Shown here: in pieces, positions 22,796-34,600 of the stretch
Layout of the letters: each line of letters opens with the position of its first letter
Position numbering within the stretch: the stretch's first letter is position 1
IMG/VR virus record: IMGVR_UViG_3300035670_000040
Location: 62,001 to 126,000 of that record
DNA from: a virus
DNA length: 64,000 nt
Reading direction: 5' to 3' (one strand)
Program-made: the position numbers and the translations under genes
Notes under the pieces: model-generated
Databases searched by the model: none
Told to the model about the DNA's origin: nothing
The model's input: only the letters and a program-made list of their open reading frames with translations

Positions 22796-25700
22796 AACCA
22801 GTTTATTTTATTTAAGAATGTATTATAAGGTGATATTGTGTTTATATTATTTTTTATTGATTCTTCTATTAATTTTTTAATTCTATTGGATACTTTTAAA
22901 TTGTGTATATTAATGTTGTAATAATTAGTTTTACTACCTGGTAATTGATACTTAAAGAAGTGACTTATTTTTTCTACATAATTCCTTTCACCAACACTGA
23001 TATTCCAATTTAAATTATTTCTGTTTATAGATTTATTATTAGAAAAATATAATTGTTCTATTTCTGATGAATTAAAACTTTTATTGTAAATTCTTAAATC
23101 AGAAACTTTTCCTATAAATTTATATCCATCTTCTATACCAACTAAATCATTTAAAGATGTATTTTTTACTGTTGTTGCTCCTAATAATAGAGGAGATAAA
23201 TATTCATAATAAATTAAACTGTTTTTTGAAATGTTTTTCTCATTTACTTTTATAGAATCTATATAAAAAACAACTTTTCCAGCTACTCCATCAAAAACCA
23301 AAGAAAAATTATGCCATTTAGGTGGCAATTGTGAAACATCATAATCTAAAGTTAAATTTTGAAAATTTTCTTTTAAATGATCCGATGTTTTAAGATTCCA
23401 ACTTAATTTTTTTTCAGATGGATTTAAATATTTTCTTATATAATCAAATCCCGTAAAATCACCCTTTGCTGAAAATTTCCAATAAGTTTCAAATCTTATA
23501 CTTTCATCTTGTATATATGTTCGTAAATCGGTTCTTTTTATTAATTGTCCAGATGTTTGAAAGAAATATAATTTAAAATTAATTGTATCAACCACACAAA
23601 TAACATCATATAGTTGTTTTTGTAACTCTTTGCAGTTATTGAAAAATTCAGAAGCAGATGTTCTTATTATACCTATATGTGAATATGGATATGATTCATC
23701 CGTCATTTCATTTGTATTAACAAAATCATCCAGCAATTTTTTATTAACATCAAATGAATCGGTTGTTGTATTATACTTTATAAGTGTATTGTCTTTAGTT
23801 ATAAACCAAAGATTATTTTCACTATCACATGTTATACTCTGACATTTACCAACATGTGCTTTTATTTGTTTATCTTTGTAATAATTACTATTTCCTCCAA
23901 CATAGTTTGTGCATAGGTATAAATTCTCTCCAACTATTTCCCATAAATTATCATTATTATCTATTATTGAGATATTAGAATCACATTTTACAAGATTTCC
24001 ATTTGATCTAAAATCTATTCTTGGTTTGTTTATTCCTTCTGTTAAAGATACAAATTTTCCTAAAGAATTTAATTTTAACATTAAATTCTCTTCAGAATCA
24101 AGTATAACTAAATTCATGTCTTTATCTAATAAAATTTGATTTATACTTGTTATGGATTTTTTAATATTACGGTTATCTGTGTTTAATATTTTTCCATTAC
24201 TATCAATTCTATATGCAACAAAATTTGAAATATCTATTAACCAATAACTAAAATCAGGAAGTCTTAAAACCCATTCAAAAAAAGAATTTTTTGGATTAAT
24301 AAATCCTTCGCCTGATAGTTGATATGAATCAGTAAGACCAGATCTATAATTAATAGCATAAGATCTTTTACCATTGTTTTCCACTATTGTTAAAAGAGGT
24401 GATATCTGACCATTATTGTTTATTAATCCCCAACCACCATTATAATAATTTCCAAAAATCTGCCATCCATATATGTTTGACCAGTCATCAACATTTAACC
24501 AAAGAGATACAGTCATTCTTTGTGTTTCTAATAAATCTGATGTTGATGGAAATATTATATGATTAGAACCATATAGACTATATGAAGTTTTATCAGGTTG
24601 TGTTGTGTTTCTATTTATTACAATACCATTGTTGTTATATTTAGATGAGTCTGTAGCTTCGTTGGAAGTCCATGTATTAATGTGTAATGTTTTAGATCCA
24701 TATTTTGTTTCTGATGTATAATCTAAATAATTAATAAACTCTTGTGAGCTTTTTATACCTTGTCTAAAGTATTTGTATCTTGCACCAGGTTCCAGAATAA
24801 GACTAGATTCAACATCATAAATATATGGTTTAGATGGATCTAATCTTTCGTTATATTTAAGATAACCGCTAGATAAAGCCTCGTTTGTTGTTAGATATGC
24901 AGAATTATAATATCTATCCATCCATTTCTTTGAACCGTTTTGTGACCCTTTTAACCAAGAACAAAGCCATGTACCAGTTTCTCTAAAAAAAGAAATGGGT
25001 TGTGATATTTCTGGAAGTGTGTTTTTGTAATTTACAGATAGACCATAAATTCTATCAGAAGTCAAAGGATGTTCACCAGCTATTGAACCAGATTCTATTA
25101 AATTAGATGAACTTAAAGGAACTCTTTGTGATGCAGGAGAATATTGAAACTCGGTTTCCCTGTCTGGTCTAAGAACTAATTTAGTACTATTTGACGTGTA
25201 TCCTAAATAAATATCATCGTATCCATTTTCTTGATTTGAACCACTGTATATCTGCCAATATATTCTCCTTATGTAAGGATTGTCTTCAGCAAAATATGGA
25301 CCTTTCACATAATCATATTCGGGATTTTGATAATTTTTAAGACCATTATAATCAGCAATATAAACAGCTTCATCATCAATTATTATAGGATTTTCTGTTG
25401 GAAACATCAAAAGAAAATTCTGTAAAAATGGTTTATTAAAAATACTAGAATCCTTATAGAGAGAATCTATGGGGTCTATTGGTTTATTATTATATTCTAC
25501 AATTTTACTATCAACAATATAGTCTTCATTAGAATTAATTTTATTATAACAATCTAATTTGAAAATTATCTCATTAGGTATTCTAAAAAATTGATCTTTC
25601 AAAGAAACAGAAGACAATACTAAATTATTATTAGAGTTTAATGACAAACATTTTGATGCATTTGATCCAGCTAAAAACAATACAATTTCTCCACTATTAC

Positions 25701-26238
25701 TTAAAAAATATTCAAACCTTTGTTTGTTTATTGCTGGAGTTGCTTTTGTTGTAAAAAACGTAGAATTGTCTAATTCAGAATTGCATTGTAAAATTTGACC
25801 TGATTGATCTTCTATATATAATAGGTCTTTATTTTCTTTGTCTATAACAAAATTTAAAAGATCAACATCAGACAATTTTTTTCTTTCGGTTTTATTTATA
25901 ATTTTTATATCTTTTTTACCTATTTTTACATTTAATGGAGTTAAAACAAATCCATCTTTATTAGAAATTGTAGTTTTTATTTCAGTTAACTCTGTTGAAT
26001 CTTCTGGTTTACTTTTATTTTTAAAAATTTCAGAAGAAGATAATAAATCAGTTAAAAATAAACTAGTTTTATTATTGTTTTTATAATCCATTCCTTCTAA
26101 TAAGAAGGCATGACCGTTAAAAACCATTCCATTATTAAAATAATATTTCTGATATATTGTTTCATAATGATTTCCTTGTAGTTCAAATTTTAAAGGATAC
26201 CAATAAAATGCAGATGCGTTGTTATATATAGTAATCAT
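22792..26238 (-). CDS. Giant tail adhesin with LamG-like domain split by a beta-propeller
   Basis: 1148 aa. A beta-rich N-terminal half has repeated 'YKYFRQG'-type segments. At about residues 575-640 comes the first half of a LamG/concanavalin-A-like fold ('TVSLWLNVDDWSNIYGWQIF'). About 665-905 is a string of NHL-like propeller blades ('LLDKDMNLVILDSEENLM', 'ITCDSENNLWFITKDN'). At about 975-1090 the LamG fold resumes ('FSLVFDGVAGKVVFYIDSIK', 'KVSDLRIYNKSFNSSEIE'). LamG domains bind sugars, so a surface-glycan-binding baseplate adhesin is likely. Start ATG overlaps the previous stop. Domain calls are by pattern. Confidence 0.7.
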   Translation of the reverse strand: MITIYNNASAFYWYPLKFELQGNHYETIYQKYYFNNGMVFNGHAFLLEGMDYKNNNKTSLFLTDLLSSSEIFKNKSKPEDSTELTEIKTTISNKDGFVLTPLNVKIGKKDIKIINKTERKKLSDVDLLNFVIDKENKDLLYIEDQSGQILQCNSELDNSTFFTTKATPAINKQRFEYFLSNSGEIVLFLAGSNASKCLSLNSNNNLVLSSVSLKDQFFRIPNEIIFKLDCYNKINSNEDYIVDSKIVEYNNKPIDPIDSLYKDSSIFNKPFLQNFLLMFPTENPIIIDDEAVYIADYNGLKNYQNPEYDYVKGPYFAEDNPYIRRIYWQIYSGSNQENGYDDIYLGYTSNSTKLVLRPDRETEFQYSPASQRVPLSSSNLIESGSIAGEHPLTSDRIYGLSVNYKNTLPEISQPISFFRETGTWLCSWLKGSQNGSKKWMDRYYNSAYLTTNEALSSGYLKYNERLDPSKPYIYDVESSLILEPGARYKYFRQGIKSSQEFINYLDYTSETKYGSKTLHINTWTSNEATDSSKYNNNGIVINRNTTQPDKTSYSLYGSNHIIFPSTSDLLETQRMTVSLWLNVDDWSNIYGWQIFGNYYNGGWGLINNNGQISPLLTIVENNGKRSYAINYRSGLTDSYQLSGEGFINPKNSFFEWVLRLPDFSYWLIDISNFVAYRIDSNGKILNTDNRNIKKSITSINQILLDKDMNLVILDSEENLMLKLNSLGKFVSLTEGINKPRIDFRSNGNLVKCDSNISIIDNNDNLWEIVGENLYLCTNYVGGNSNYYKDKQIKAHVGKCQSITCDSENNLWFITKDNTLIKYNTTTDSFDVNKKLLDDFVNTNEMTDESYPYSHIGIIRTSASEFFNNCKELQKQLYDVICVVDTINFKLYFFQTSGQLIKRTDLRTYIQDESIRFETYWKFSAKGDFTGFDYIRKYLNPSEKKLSWNLKTSDHLKENFQNLTLDYDVSQLPPKWHNFSLVFDGVAGKVVFYIDSIKVNEKNISKNSLIYYEYLSPLLLGATTVKNTSLNDLVGIEDGYKFIGKVSDLRIYNKSFNSSEIEQLYFSNNKSINRNNLNWNISVGERNYVEKISHFFKYQLPGSKTNYYNINIHNLKVSNRIKKLIEESIKNNINTISPYNTFLNKINWL

Positions 26239-27020
26239 TATAAATCTAAATCTATTGTTAATTTTTTCTGAATAATGGATTCATAGTCAACATCTGTTGT
26301 ATCTTGGAATGGAAAAAATGCATTTATTGAATTAACATTCAAATTTTGGTCTTTAAGTACATTTATACTAACAAGACCAAATTCATTATTTGGTCCTCTG
26401 CATATATGTGATATATTAAATGTTTTAGTAAATCTATTATATGACAACTTTAAAGGTTCAACAATAGGTAATATTTTGTAAAAATTCTTAATATTAAAAT
26501 TAAAAAACACTTTAAAATAATATTTTACATCTAAAACAGAAGAGTTCATATCAAACTCTTCTATTATATATCCAAGTTTTAATCCATTTAAATTTTCATA
26601 TTCTTCTATCTTATTGGTTACTATATATATTTTTTTATTATTTTCATCAAAATAATAATCAGGAAAGGTTAATCTTTTTGAAAGTAAAGACGTAGTAAAA
26701 TTATTGTCTTGATTTCTTGGTAAAATTTTATTATTTTCTACTACTATTTGATCAAATATATTTCCTCTAGGTGTTTCAACAAATAAAACATCTTGAATCA
26801 TATCAAATCTTAAAAAGAAATTTCCTTCCATTAAATCCTGATAAATAGTTCTTCCAGAAGAATCTTGTTCTGATAGTTCTGATGAAACATTTTTATATTT
26901 TAAAAACACTTCAGACAAAGCTTCTTGTGCAGGAACTATTGAATTATTAGGTGTTCTGACCCATAATTCTCCTTCCTGTCTATTTTTTTCGTAAAAAGTT
27001 AATGAAAAATATTTTCCCAT
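26238..27020 (-). CDS. Tail/baseplate structural protein, 260 aa
   Basis: Its stop shares bases with the start of the LamG adhesin gene. Beta-rich, with many Phe/Tyr/Asn and no Cys cluster. The N-terminus ('YFSLTFYEKNRQEGELWVRT') looks like a beta-sandwich. Only operon position supports a virion role. Family unknown. Confidence 0.55.
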   Translation of the reverse strand: MGKYFSLTFYEKNRQEGELWVRTPNNSIVPAQEALSEVFLKYKNVSSELSEQDSSGRTIYQDLMEGNFFLRFDMIQDVLFVETPRGNIFDQIVVENNKILPRNQDNNFTTSLLSKRLTFPDYYFDENNKKIYIVTNKIEEYENLNGLKLGYIIEEFDMNSSVLDVKYYFKVFFNFNIKNFYKILPIVEPLKLSYNRFTKTFNISHICRGPNNEFGLVSINVLKDQNLNVNSINAFFPFQDTTDVDYESIIQKKLTIDLDL

Positions 27021-27021
27021 T

Positions 27022-27651
27022 TTAGATATTTAGTTCATAAGTGTTATAATCCTCTAAAGGAATAGGTGATTCTTCTCCTACTTTTGTTCTCCAATCTGTT
27101 ATTACTGGAAAAATCCAAGAAGGATCTTTTCCTTCAAAAATATATAATATCTTATTATCAGGCCCAAATATCTTAGAATTAATAAGATGAAAATGTTTAA
27201 AAAAACCAGTTTTAGAACCATCAAGTTTTGGTGCTGTTAATAAAATTCTAAATTTATAAGTTAATGGATTTTTTACACCAAACATATAAATTTTAACATT
27301 ACCATTTATAACACTTTTAAACGTATCTGTTAAATTATATATGTGATTTTTAGAAAAATTTCTAGGATCTCCTTTTTCTTTTTCTAATGGATATGATAAA
27401 GAAGAAGAAGAATTGAAGGAAGAAGGTTGTATTTTTTGTGTTTCAATATTTCCATCACCCCAATCATAAACTATTTTATAAATTTTTGATTCAAATTTAA
27501 ATTGACCTTGACCAGTTTCTGACTCTTGATTAGAGAGAGGTCTTGCATTAAATGGATTTACAGTGAAATTAAGAGGAGCAAATTGTGTTATTACGGCTGT
27601 TTTATCAGAACTTAATAAGTCGAATGTTGTTTCGTAAAATTTTAAATTCAT
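27022..27651 (-). CDS. Tail structural protein with PKD-like element
   Basis: 209 aa. 'KIVYDWGDGNIETQ' is the hallmark W-G-D-G turn of PKD/Ig-like domains, followed by strands 'KNHIYNLTDTF' and 'VKIYMFGVKNPLTYKFRILL' that complete such a fold. Sits one base upstream of the 260-aa gene and four after the propeller protein gene. A PKD module also begins the 36292-40608 protein, so these may share an ancestry. Virion role inferred from context. Confidence 0.6.
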   Translation of the reverse strand: MNLKFYETTFDLLSSDKTAVITQFAPLNFTVNPFNARPLSNQESETGQGQFKFESKIYKIVYDWGDGNIETQKIQPSSFNSSSSLSYPLEKEKGDPRNFSKNHIYNLTDTFKSVINGNVKIYMFGVKNPLTYKFRILLTAPKLDGSKTGFFKHFHLINSKIFGPDNKILYIFEGKDPSWIFPVITDWRTKVGEESPIPLEDYNTYELNI

Positions 27652-27655
27652 AATA

Positions 27656-29788
27656 TTATCCTAAAGGTGTTTTAATGTTTGAACAACAAATACTTGTTGC
27701 CTCTTCCCATGTTTTAGTTTGAACATAGTTTGTTGGAAATTTACTTTCAAGTTCTTTAAAAGAAATTGGATTTATATTACAAAGTCTTATAACTGGTTTT
27801 TTTATATTATATGTTGACATGGCTTTCCAAGACCAGCAAAAAGGAGATTTACATTTTTCTAAATTTCTTCCAACATCACTTTCTGTAGATATAACTTCTA
27901 CATCTAAAAATTTTTTAAGTGCTAATAAAGCATCATAAATTTTTTGAAGTTCTTTATTTATAACAGATGGTGTATGAAGTTCATTTACACCTACAGCTAT
28001 TTGATTATTTTCTATTTCTGTACCTAAATTTGGTCTTGTACTAGCTTTTATTGGATATGTTCTAAAATAAGAAATTTCCCCTGCTGGAGTAAATTCTTTT
28101 GTTAGTTCTAATTTTGATTCTAGTGAGTTTCTAAAATTTATGATATTTTGACATAATCTAGATAAAGATCTATTTAAAACAATGTCTTGAACCATTTCGT
28201 CGTTTTTAATTAAAATTTGATTCAAGCTCCAATAATTTATATCTAGTCCTTCGCCTGTTTTTAAAATATCAGTGATTTCTTGACATTTTATAATTGCATT
28301 ATTATGAGCTAATAGAATATTTCTATTTTTCCCTTTTTTTCCTGTAACATATTTAGCATTAGGAATTTCTAAAAAATCCATGTATAAACCAAGTGCTGTA
28401 TATTTAAAAACTGCACTAAATTTTTCTGTGGTAGAATTTTCCGTTATTATGTAAAAAAATTCACCAGCTTCATCAAAAAATATTTTTTTTGGTATTAAAT
28501 TTTGTATATTTTGTATACTAAAAATTGATGGAGAACTTTTGGATTTGTGACGATATACATATACATTTTTTTCTGTTAAAACGTATAAAAATCTTGTAAT
28601 AGGATGAACTGCTATTGAAATTGGAATATCTGTTTTAAAAATAGCAGGATTACAGGTGTAAATCCATTCTAAATTTTCACTGTATACCTTCACACATTGA
28701 TTATTATAATCCAAAACATAAACCATTTTATTATTATAAATTAATTGTGTGGGGTTATTAAATGTGAAAGGATCGGTTTCATCTCCATATGTTCCTATAT
28801 TTAAAGTAAATGATAATATAGGATTATAAGATTCGTATAAACTATTAGTAGAATCAAAATCCATATCTATTCTATATACTTTATTTTGAACTTGATCCAA
28901 TAAATAAATCATTTTACCATTATCACTCACATCAAATGAAATTATTTCTGTTAAAGTGTTGGTAATCTCATCTTGATTATCAAAGTTTATTCTTTTTAAT
29001 TTATTAGAATTTTTAAAAATTCTAAATCCTTTATCATCTAAAACAAATATTAAAGAATTTGTCTCTGCTATATCTTTTATATTTATAAATCCATTATATT
29101 GTTTACCCAAAGCATTTATAATACTTCTACCAGTATATTTATCTGGATCTGAATATGCTTCTATACTATATTTATAATCCAAAGTTTGCCATGATATACC
29201 CGATGACAAAGTAGAAGCATTTAATCCTAACCATCCATAATATAATGAGGGAGTTTTTGTATTTAAAATTCTTGTATTATATTTTAAATACTCTAAACAT
29301 TCGTATAGTTTTTTTAAAAAATTATTATATATGGAGCTTACTCCAAATTCATTAGGATTTATTTTTATCTCATCAAAGGTATAAGGAAGTTGTAATATAT
29401 TTTCACCCAAAAGTCTTATATTTTCTTGATTAAATTTAGGCCATTCTTTATATACACGAATAGGGGTTTCTAAATAATAAATTTTTTTAGTATCATTAAC
29501 ATATGTTACTTCGTAACTTATATAATAAGTGCCTTGTTCAAGATATTTATATGTAACATTGTCTAAAATAGGAGTATTTGGATCAAGATCTAATATTACT
29601 TTGCTTGAAACAACTTGTTCTATATTTTCACCAGTAAATAATTCAATTGTTTTTATATTATTTAATGGATCAATATTTGTAGGTACTTCAAATTTAAAAA
29701 ATATGGATTGTCCAACTATTGTATAATATGATGATATATACAATTTTGGTTGAGAAGAATTTGAACCTGTGTTAAGAGTGTACGCCAT
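27656..29788 (-). CDS. Tail/baseplate protein with beta-propeller
   Basis: 710 aa. Ig-like N-terminal part (residues 1-115), a helical linker ('YNNFLKKLYECLEYLKYN'), then at about 235-485 repeated propeller blades of NHL/YncE type ('ISFDVSDNGKMIYLLDQVQN', 'VAVHPITRFLYVLTEKNVYV' style). The helical C-terminal region has several Cys ('CKSPFCWSW', 'SICCSN'). Third beta-propeller in this operon. Such propellers are rare in phage baseplates and could bind host ligands or act as protein hubs. An exact TATAAATA late box precedes it. Confidence 0.65.
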   Translation of the reverse strand: MAYTLNTGSNSSQPKLYISSYYTIVGQSIFFKFEVPTNIDPLNNIKTIELFTGENIEQVVSSKVILDLDPNTPILDNVTYKYLEQGTYYISYEVTYVNDTKKIYYLETPIRVYKEWPKFNQENIRLLGENILQLPYTFDEIKINPNEFGVSSIYNNFLKKLYECLEYLKYNTRILNTKTPSLYYGWLGLNASTLSSGISWQTLDYKYSIEAYSDPDKYTGRSIINALGKQYNGFINIKDIAETNSLIFVLDDKGFRIFKNSNKLKRINFDNQDEITNTLTEIISFDVSDNGKMIYLLDQVQNKVYRIDMDFDSTNSLYESYNPILSFTLNIGTYGDETDPFTFNNPTQLIYNNKMVYVLDYNNQCVKVYSENLEWIYTCNPAIFKTDIPISIAVHPITRFLYVLTEKNVYVYRHKSKSSPSIFSIQNIQNLIPKKIFFDEAGEFFYIITENSTTEKFSAVFKYTALGLYMDFLEIPNAKYVTGKKGKNRNILLAHNNAIIKCQEITDILKTGEGLDINYWSLNQILIKNDEMVQDIVLNRSLSRLCQNIINFRNSLESKLELTKEFTPAGEISYFRTYPIKASTRPNLGTEIENNQIAVGVNELHTPSVINKELQKIYDALLALKKFLDVEVISTESDVGRNLEKCKSPFCWSWKAMSTYNIKKPVIRLCNINPISFKELESKFPTNYVQTKTWEEATSICCSNIKTPLG

Positions 29789-29797
29789 TTAATATAC

Positions 29798-29805
29798 TAT
29801 TTATA
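29798..29805 (-). promoter_or_regulatory. Late-type promoter box
   Basis: Minus strand reads exactly TATAAATA, nine bases before the ATG at 29788, in a 29-base gap. It matches the T4 late consensus. The short distance implies a nearly leaderless mRNA. Confidence 0.6.
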
Positions 29806-29817
29806 ATTACTGTAAAA

Positions 29818-31662
29818 TTATAAATAAAGAGGCATTTTATATATAGTTCCATTAACTTCAATATCTATCCAAGAAACGGGAGTTGTTATATCAATTGGAG
29901 CAGTCGATTCAAATTTATATTTTAATTTTCCTTCTATTTCGATATCACCTGATGCAGAAATTTGATTAACAAATGCATTTTGTGTTGTTATATTATCTGA
30001 TATTATACTTGAAGCAAAAAACTCTGGAACATTAGCAGAAAGACCATCTAAAATATTTAAGTTTTTAATTGTAGTTATGGCACTACTATTTCCTATAAAA
30101 GTATTTGTGGTTGATAATGAATCTGTGTTTATATAAACGGAATTACCTTTAATGTATAGCTCATTATTACCATTACCTATAAACAAATGACCGGAATAGT
30201 CTTCATTATTTATATATGTATTTTTCTCTACACCATCATTTTGATTATTAATTTGTAAAATAACACCATTTATTTTTGTTGAGGTTTGATCCCCACCTAA
30301 ATTTATATTTCCACCAGATAATGTTGTAATATTAATATCATTAGTAGAATTCAAATTTAAATTAGAACTTTTTATATTAAATAAAAAGTTATCATTTCCT
30401 AAATTTATTATATCATCGATTAAATTTATATTTTGAGCTTCGACTAATTGTAATACCTTATATTGAAAACTTGTTATTTGTGGATTTAAACTGTTTACAT
30501 TTAATCCACTAAAAACAACTGTATTATTAAACAAAATGTCATCTATAGTACCTGTTAATGATTCATAATCAGTAAAATTAATATATATATAATCACTGGT
30601 TAATAAAGAATTTACAGAAAAAATGTTTGAATTTATTTCAGTTTTATTTAAATTATTTCCTATATATACAATACCTGTGTTATCATTTGTATTGATATAT
30701 GTATTATCAATACCACCAGAATTTATATTTATAGCACCATCAATATAGTTAACACCACTTACCAAGTTTGTTCCTAAAATAACATTAGTAGAATTTTCAT
30801 TTCCTATTGAAATACTGTATAAATCTGTAGGATTTGTATTTAAAGAAATATTTCCAGATGATGAAATTTCTTTTGTAAAAAGATATCCATTTATAAAAAC
30901 ATCTGAATCAGAATTACCAATTACAGTACTAACACCTGAATATAATGTATTTAAAGTTATGTTACCATTTATATCAATGTTTGAAGAAGAATTTCCAAAA
31001 TTAATTAATGAATAATCATTAACACCTAAATTAACAAAATTATTAACGTATAAATAATTGGTTTTTAAATCATTCGAACTAGCTGTTTCTATAATTGAAC
31101 TTGGAGAATATATTATAGAATTGGAACTTATGTTTCCATTTACAGTTAATGATTCATTTGGTGTTAATGTTTTTATTCCAACATTTCCAGCCCTAACAGA
31201 TTCACCATCAATGTGCAAAGATATGTTTGTTCCATCATAAAACTGAGCTATAGGGAAATCTAAAGTTTGCTCTACTTTTAAAAGAACACCTGAAGCACCA
31301 CTTAAAAACATTGAAGATGTTTTTATAACATCTGTATTAATGGATGTAATACCACTTAATGCACTTAAAGAACCATTTATTAACACATTTCCATCAACAT
31401 AAAGTTTGTGTCCAGTGTTTTCAAATATTTGACCAACGTTTAAAAAATTCTGAATAATAGCCGAATTAACTACATTCAAAGTGTTTATAGAAGATTCTTG
31501 GTTTTCAAAATCAACATAGTTGAAAATTTCTTTTAAGGTAGTTGCTCTTGTTTCGAAACCTTCGTTTTCGTCTCCTATTACAACCGGAAAAAGATTACTC
31601 GATATAAGAGGTTGAACGGTTTGATCTAAATGTCTAATTTCTATTGGTAAAAAATCACTCAT
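29818..31662 (-). CDS. Tail fibre with shared repeat modules
   Basis: 614 aa. N-terminal attachment-type region ('ATTLKEIFNYVDFENQESSI'), then beta-helical Asn/Ser/Ile/Gly repeats to the end, with 'PNESLTVNGNISSNSI' shared with other fibres in the window (2926-8307, 57439-58572). Four-base overlap with the large gene upstream. The C-terminal tip ends in an Ig-like 'PVSWIDIEVNGTIYKMPLYL'. No S74 or assembly chaperone domain. A side fibre is likely. Confidence 0.7.
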   Translation of the reverse strand: MSDFLPIEIRHLDQTVQPLISSNLFPVVIGDENEGFETRATTLKEIFNYVDFENQESSINTLNVVNSAIIQNFLNVGQIFENTGHKLYVDGNVLINGSLSALSGITSINTDVIKTSSMFLSGASGVLLKVEQTLDFPIAQFYDGTNISLHIDGESVRAGNVGIKTLTPNESLTVNGNISSNSIIYSPSSIIETASSNDLKTNYLYVNNFVNLGVNDYSLINFGNSSSNIDINGNITLNTLYSGVSTVIGNSDSDVFINGYLFTKEISSSGNISLNTNPTDLYSISIGNENSTNVILGTNLVSGVNYIDGAININSGGIDNTYINTNDNTGIVYIGNNLNKTEINSNIFSVNSLLTSDYIYINFTDYESLTGTIDDILFNNTVVFSGLNVNSLNPQITSFQYKVLQLVEAQNINLIDDIINLGNDNFLFNIKSSNLNLNSTNDINITTLSGGNINLGGDQTSTKINGVILQINNQNDGVEKNTYINNEDYSGHLFIGNGNNELYIKGNSVYINTDSLSTTNTFIGNSSAITTIKNLNILDGLSANVPEFFASSIISDNITTQNAFVNQISASGDIEIEGKLKYKFESTAPIDITTPVSWIDIEVNGTIYKMPLYL

Positions 31663-34600
31663 ATTGTAAGCAGATAATTATTGTGTGTTGATATTGCATT
31701 ATAGGTTGAAATGGTTTCGGTTTCTGATGTAATTGTATTTATCTTGGAAATAAGAATTTCATATACTGGTTTATCTTCATTCCCTATTGCTATTTGATAA
31801 ACACTACCCCATAAATCTCTTTCACCAGTATATTCGGAAGAGCTATAGTTACTAAATGTATAAGGAGTAATTTTTGTTGAAACCAAAGCAGATGCTGTTA
31901 ATACTAAAGTACCCACTTCATAATCATTTATGGTTAATGGTACAAAAGCATCACCAACATTTAAATTAAATAAATCTATATATTCATTTGATGTTGCTGG
32001 AACCACAGTAGAAACAGTCCAATATAATGAACTTAATTCATAAACAACACTCGATTCATTGAATTGTATTAGATTAGGAGCATTTACAGGATCAACTTCT
32101 ATTATTTGTTTTACTCTTAATGTTCTTTTTTGATCCAAATCGAAGTTAGAAACTTCTGGATAAAATCTAAACTTAACAGGTTCATAATCATAAAGTCTAG
32201 GATTATAGTTTGCATAATTTCCTGTAACAAAACCTTCGTCATCATATTCTCTTAAATGGGTTTTAGCTGTTATTGGGTAGTTAAAAACACTTATTTCTGT
32301 TGAACTTAATTCATTTAATCCATAATACGAAACACCACCAGTTGATGGAAAAAATCTATTAAAAGCTGTAACATAAACAGTCATACCCCCCTCAGTATAC
32401 ATATCAGGATAGCAAGGTATTTTAAAATCTTTTATTTTTATATCATTTGCATCTAAAGAATATTGATCAGGAGTTTCTATGATTTGTTCATCTAAAAAAA
32501 CTTGTTCTTCATTTCCTACAGAAAATAAAATTTGAATAGGATCAGTTGGTTCTATATCTAAGTTTTGTGTATCGGTAATAATAATTCCAAATTCTTGGCA
32601 TGACAATCTATTACCATATGTTTTTCCTGTTAAAAAATATTGATACGTAGTATCATATCCATCTAAAACAGTAACAAATTTTTCAGTCTTTTTTGACCAT
32701 GCTTCTCCTAAAGTATTATACCTCCACTTGGGAATCCATATATGTTTAGGTATTACAAAAATATCAGGATATGTTGTAAATTCTGATTCAGATGTAATAA
32801 CTATCTTTCCTTTTGTTTCAAAATCATAAAGATTGTTCCAATTTAAAATTGAAACATTCTCCGCTTTCAATGTTACATCTGTTTCAAAATATGCTTCTTT
32901 TTGTATATATTGTTCTAATAATGTATATTCAAAAGATGTTGTTTTGTTTGTTGTTGTATAAAAATCTAATAAATTTGAATTTGATACTATATTTACAGAG
33001 CTAAAATCAGTTACAGTTGTTTGATCATCGGAAATTAAAATATTTTGACCAGACAACCAAAAGTCGGCTATATATAAAATATATTCAGAAGTAAACAAAT
33101 CTCCATCAATTATTTCATCAACATTTATAGATGATGTATATAAATTGTATTTGTATAAATTATTTATTTCTTGTAAAAATGAATAATCACTCTCTTGAAA
33201 GAAAGCTGATGTATAAAAAGATGTACTGGTTACAAATAAAGAGGTAGCTAATGGTGTTAAATTTTCTATAGAAGAAATTGATATTAATGTTGATGTAAGT
33301 GCTGTTAATCTATCAAAACTCAAATATGAACAAAGTAAATTTACATCTGTTTGTGTTAAAATAGTTGAAGTTAATCCGTTTATATACTCAAGATTTTTAT
33401 ATGTATTTTCTTCATAGTAATATGAATTTAAATCTTTAAAAATTACGGAATTATAAGATCCACTTGAATCAGGTGTTAATGTTCGCGTTTCATTTATATA
33501 ATAATAGGAATTTAAAGCAGAAATTGGTGAAATTTTTGTTTCAAATATCCACTTCAAAGATGAGATAGAAGTATTTAATGAATTTAAACCTAAAGCATTA
33601 AATGCAAAATAATTTGTTCCATTTGGTGGTCTTGTGAAGGAATTTAAATTATCATTTGTATTTAATATGGAAACAGTTTCAAAATTTGGATAATATACTG
33701 AAAAATTTGTACCGAAAATTATAGGATTTGGATATGTGTTTAGTTGAATTGTTTTATTACCATTAAAAATTTCACCTAAATCATATAATTCAACAGAAAC
33801 ATTAAAAGGTATTGTTTCTTCTGTTAGTGTATAATCAGTTTCTACTAAAAAATAAATACTGCTTATTAAATCTGAATAAGATGTTGTATTTTCTTCATAT
33901 ATAGAAAAATTAAAAACTTCGTTTAGACTAAAAAATTCTTCTAAACTATTAATTGTTAGTTCTGGAGGAACTATAAAAGCTGTTACAGGAGTAATATCTT
34001 CTATATTATTATATGACCATTTCCAAAAAAGATTTCCTCCAGAGTTAATATCATAAGTTTTATTTAAAATAGGAACCTTACAATCGACTTTTAATAATTT
34101 TATTTTATTATTAAGATCTATTTCATTATGATCTATGAATATGTTATTTTCAGAATATAGATAAAAATAATCAGGAGAAATTATTATTGAATTTATAGTT
34201 TGATATAAAATAGATGATAAAGTAACAACAAATTCTTTATTTGATACACCTGTTATTTCTATTTGATTTGTATAGTCGAATGAATAAGGTTCATTTTTAT
34301 TTAAAAGAGAAAAAGGACCAAAATCAACAGGAGTTACGTTTTTTATTACAAAATCACTTGTATTTTCACCTTGTATATTCCAAACTATTTCACTATTTCT
34401 AAGATCCAAACCAAATGCAGAATTTTCACTAGTCAATTGTGCTATAGACAAAGTTACACTAGAAATGTTTTGATTTAAAACCGTTATAGTGGGAGGTAAA
34501 ACTGAATTTCTTACAAAATAATCGCTACCAATAGTAAAGGTTGTTGACCAATAAGCATCAAAATTTCCTACTTTTGTTGAAATTGATGGTTTTATTGTTA

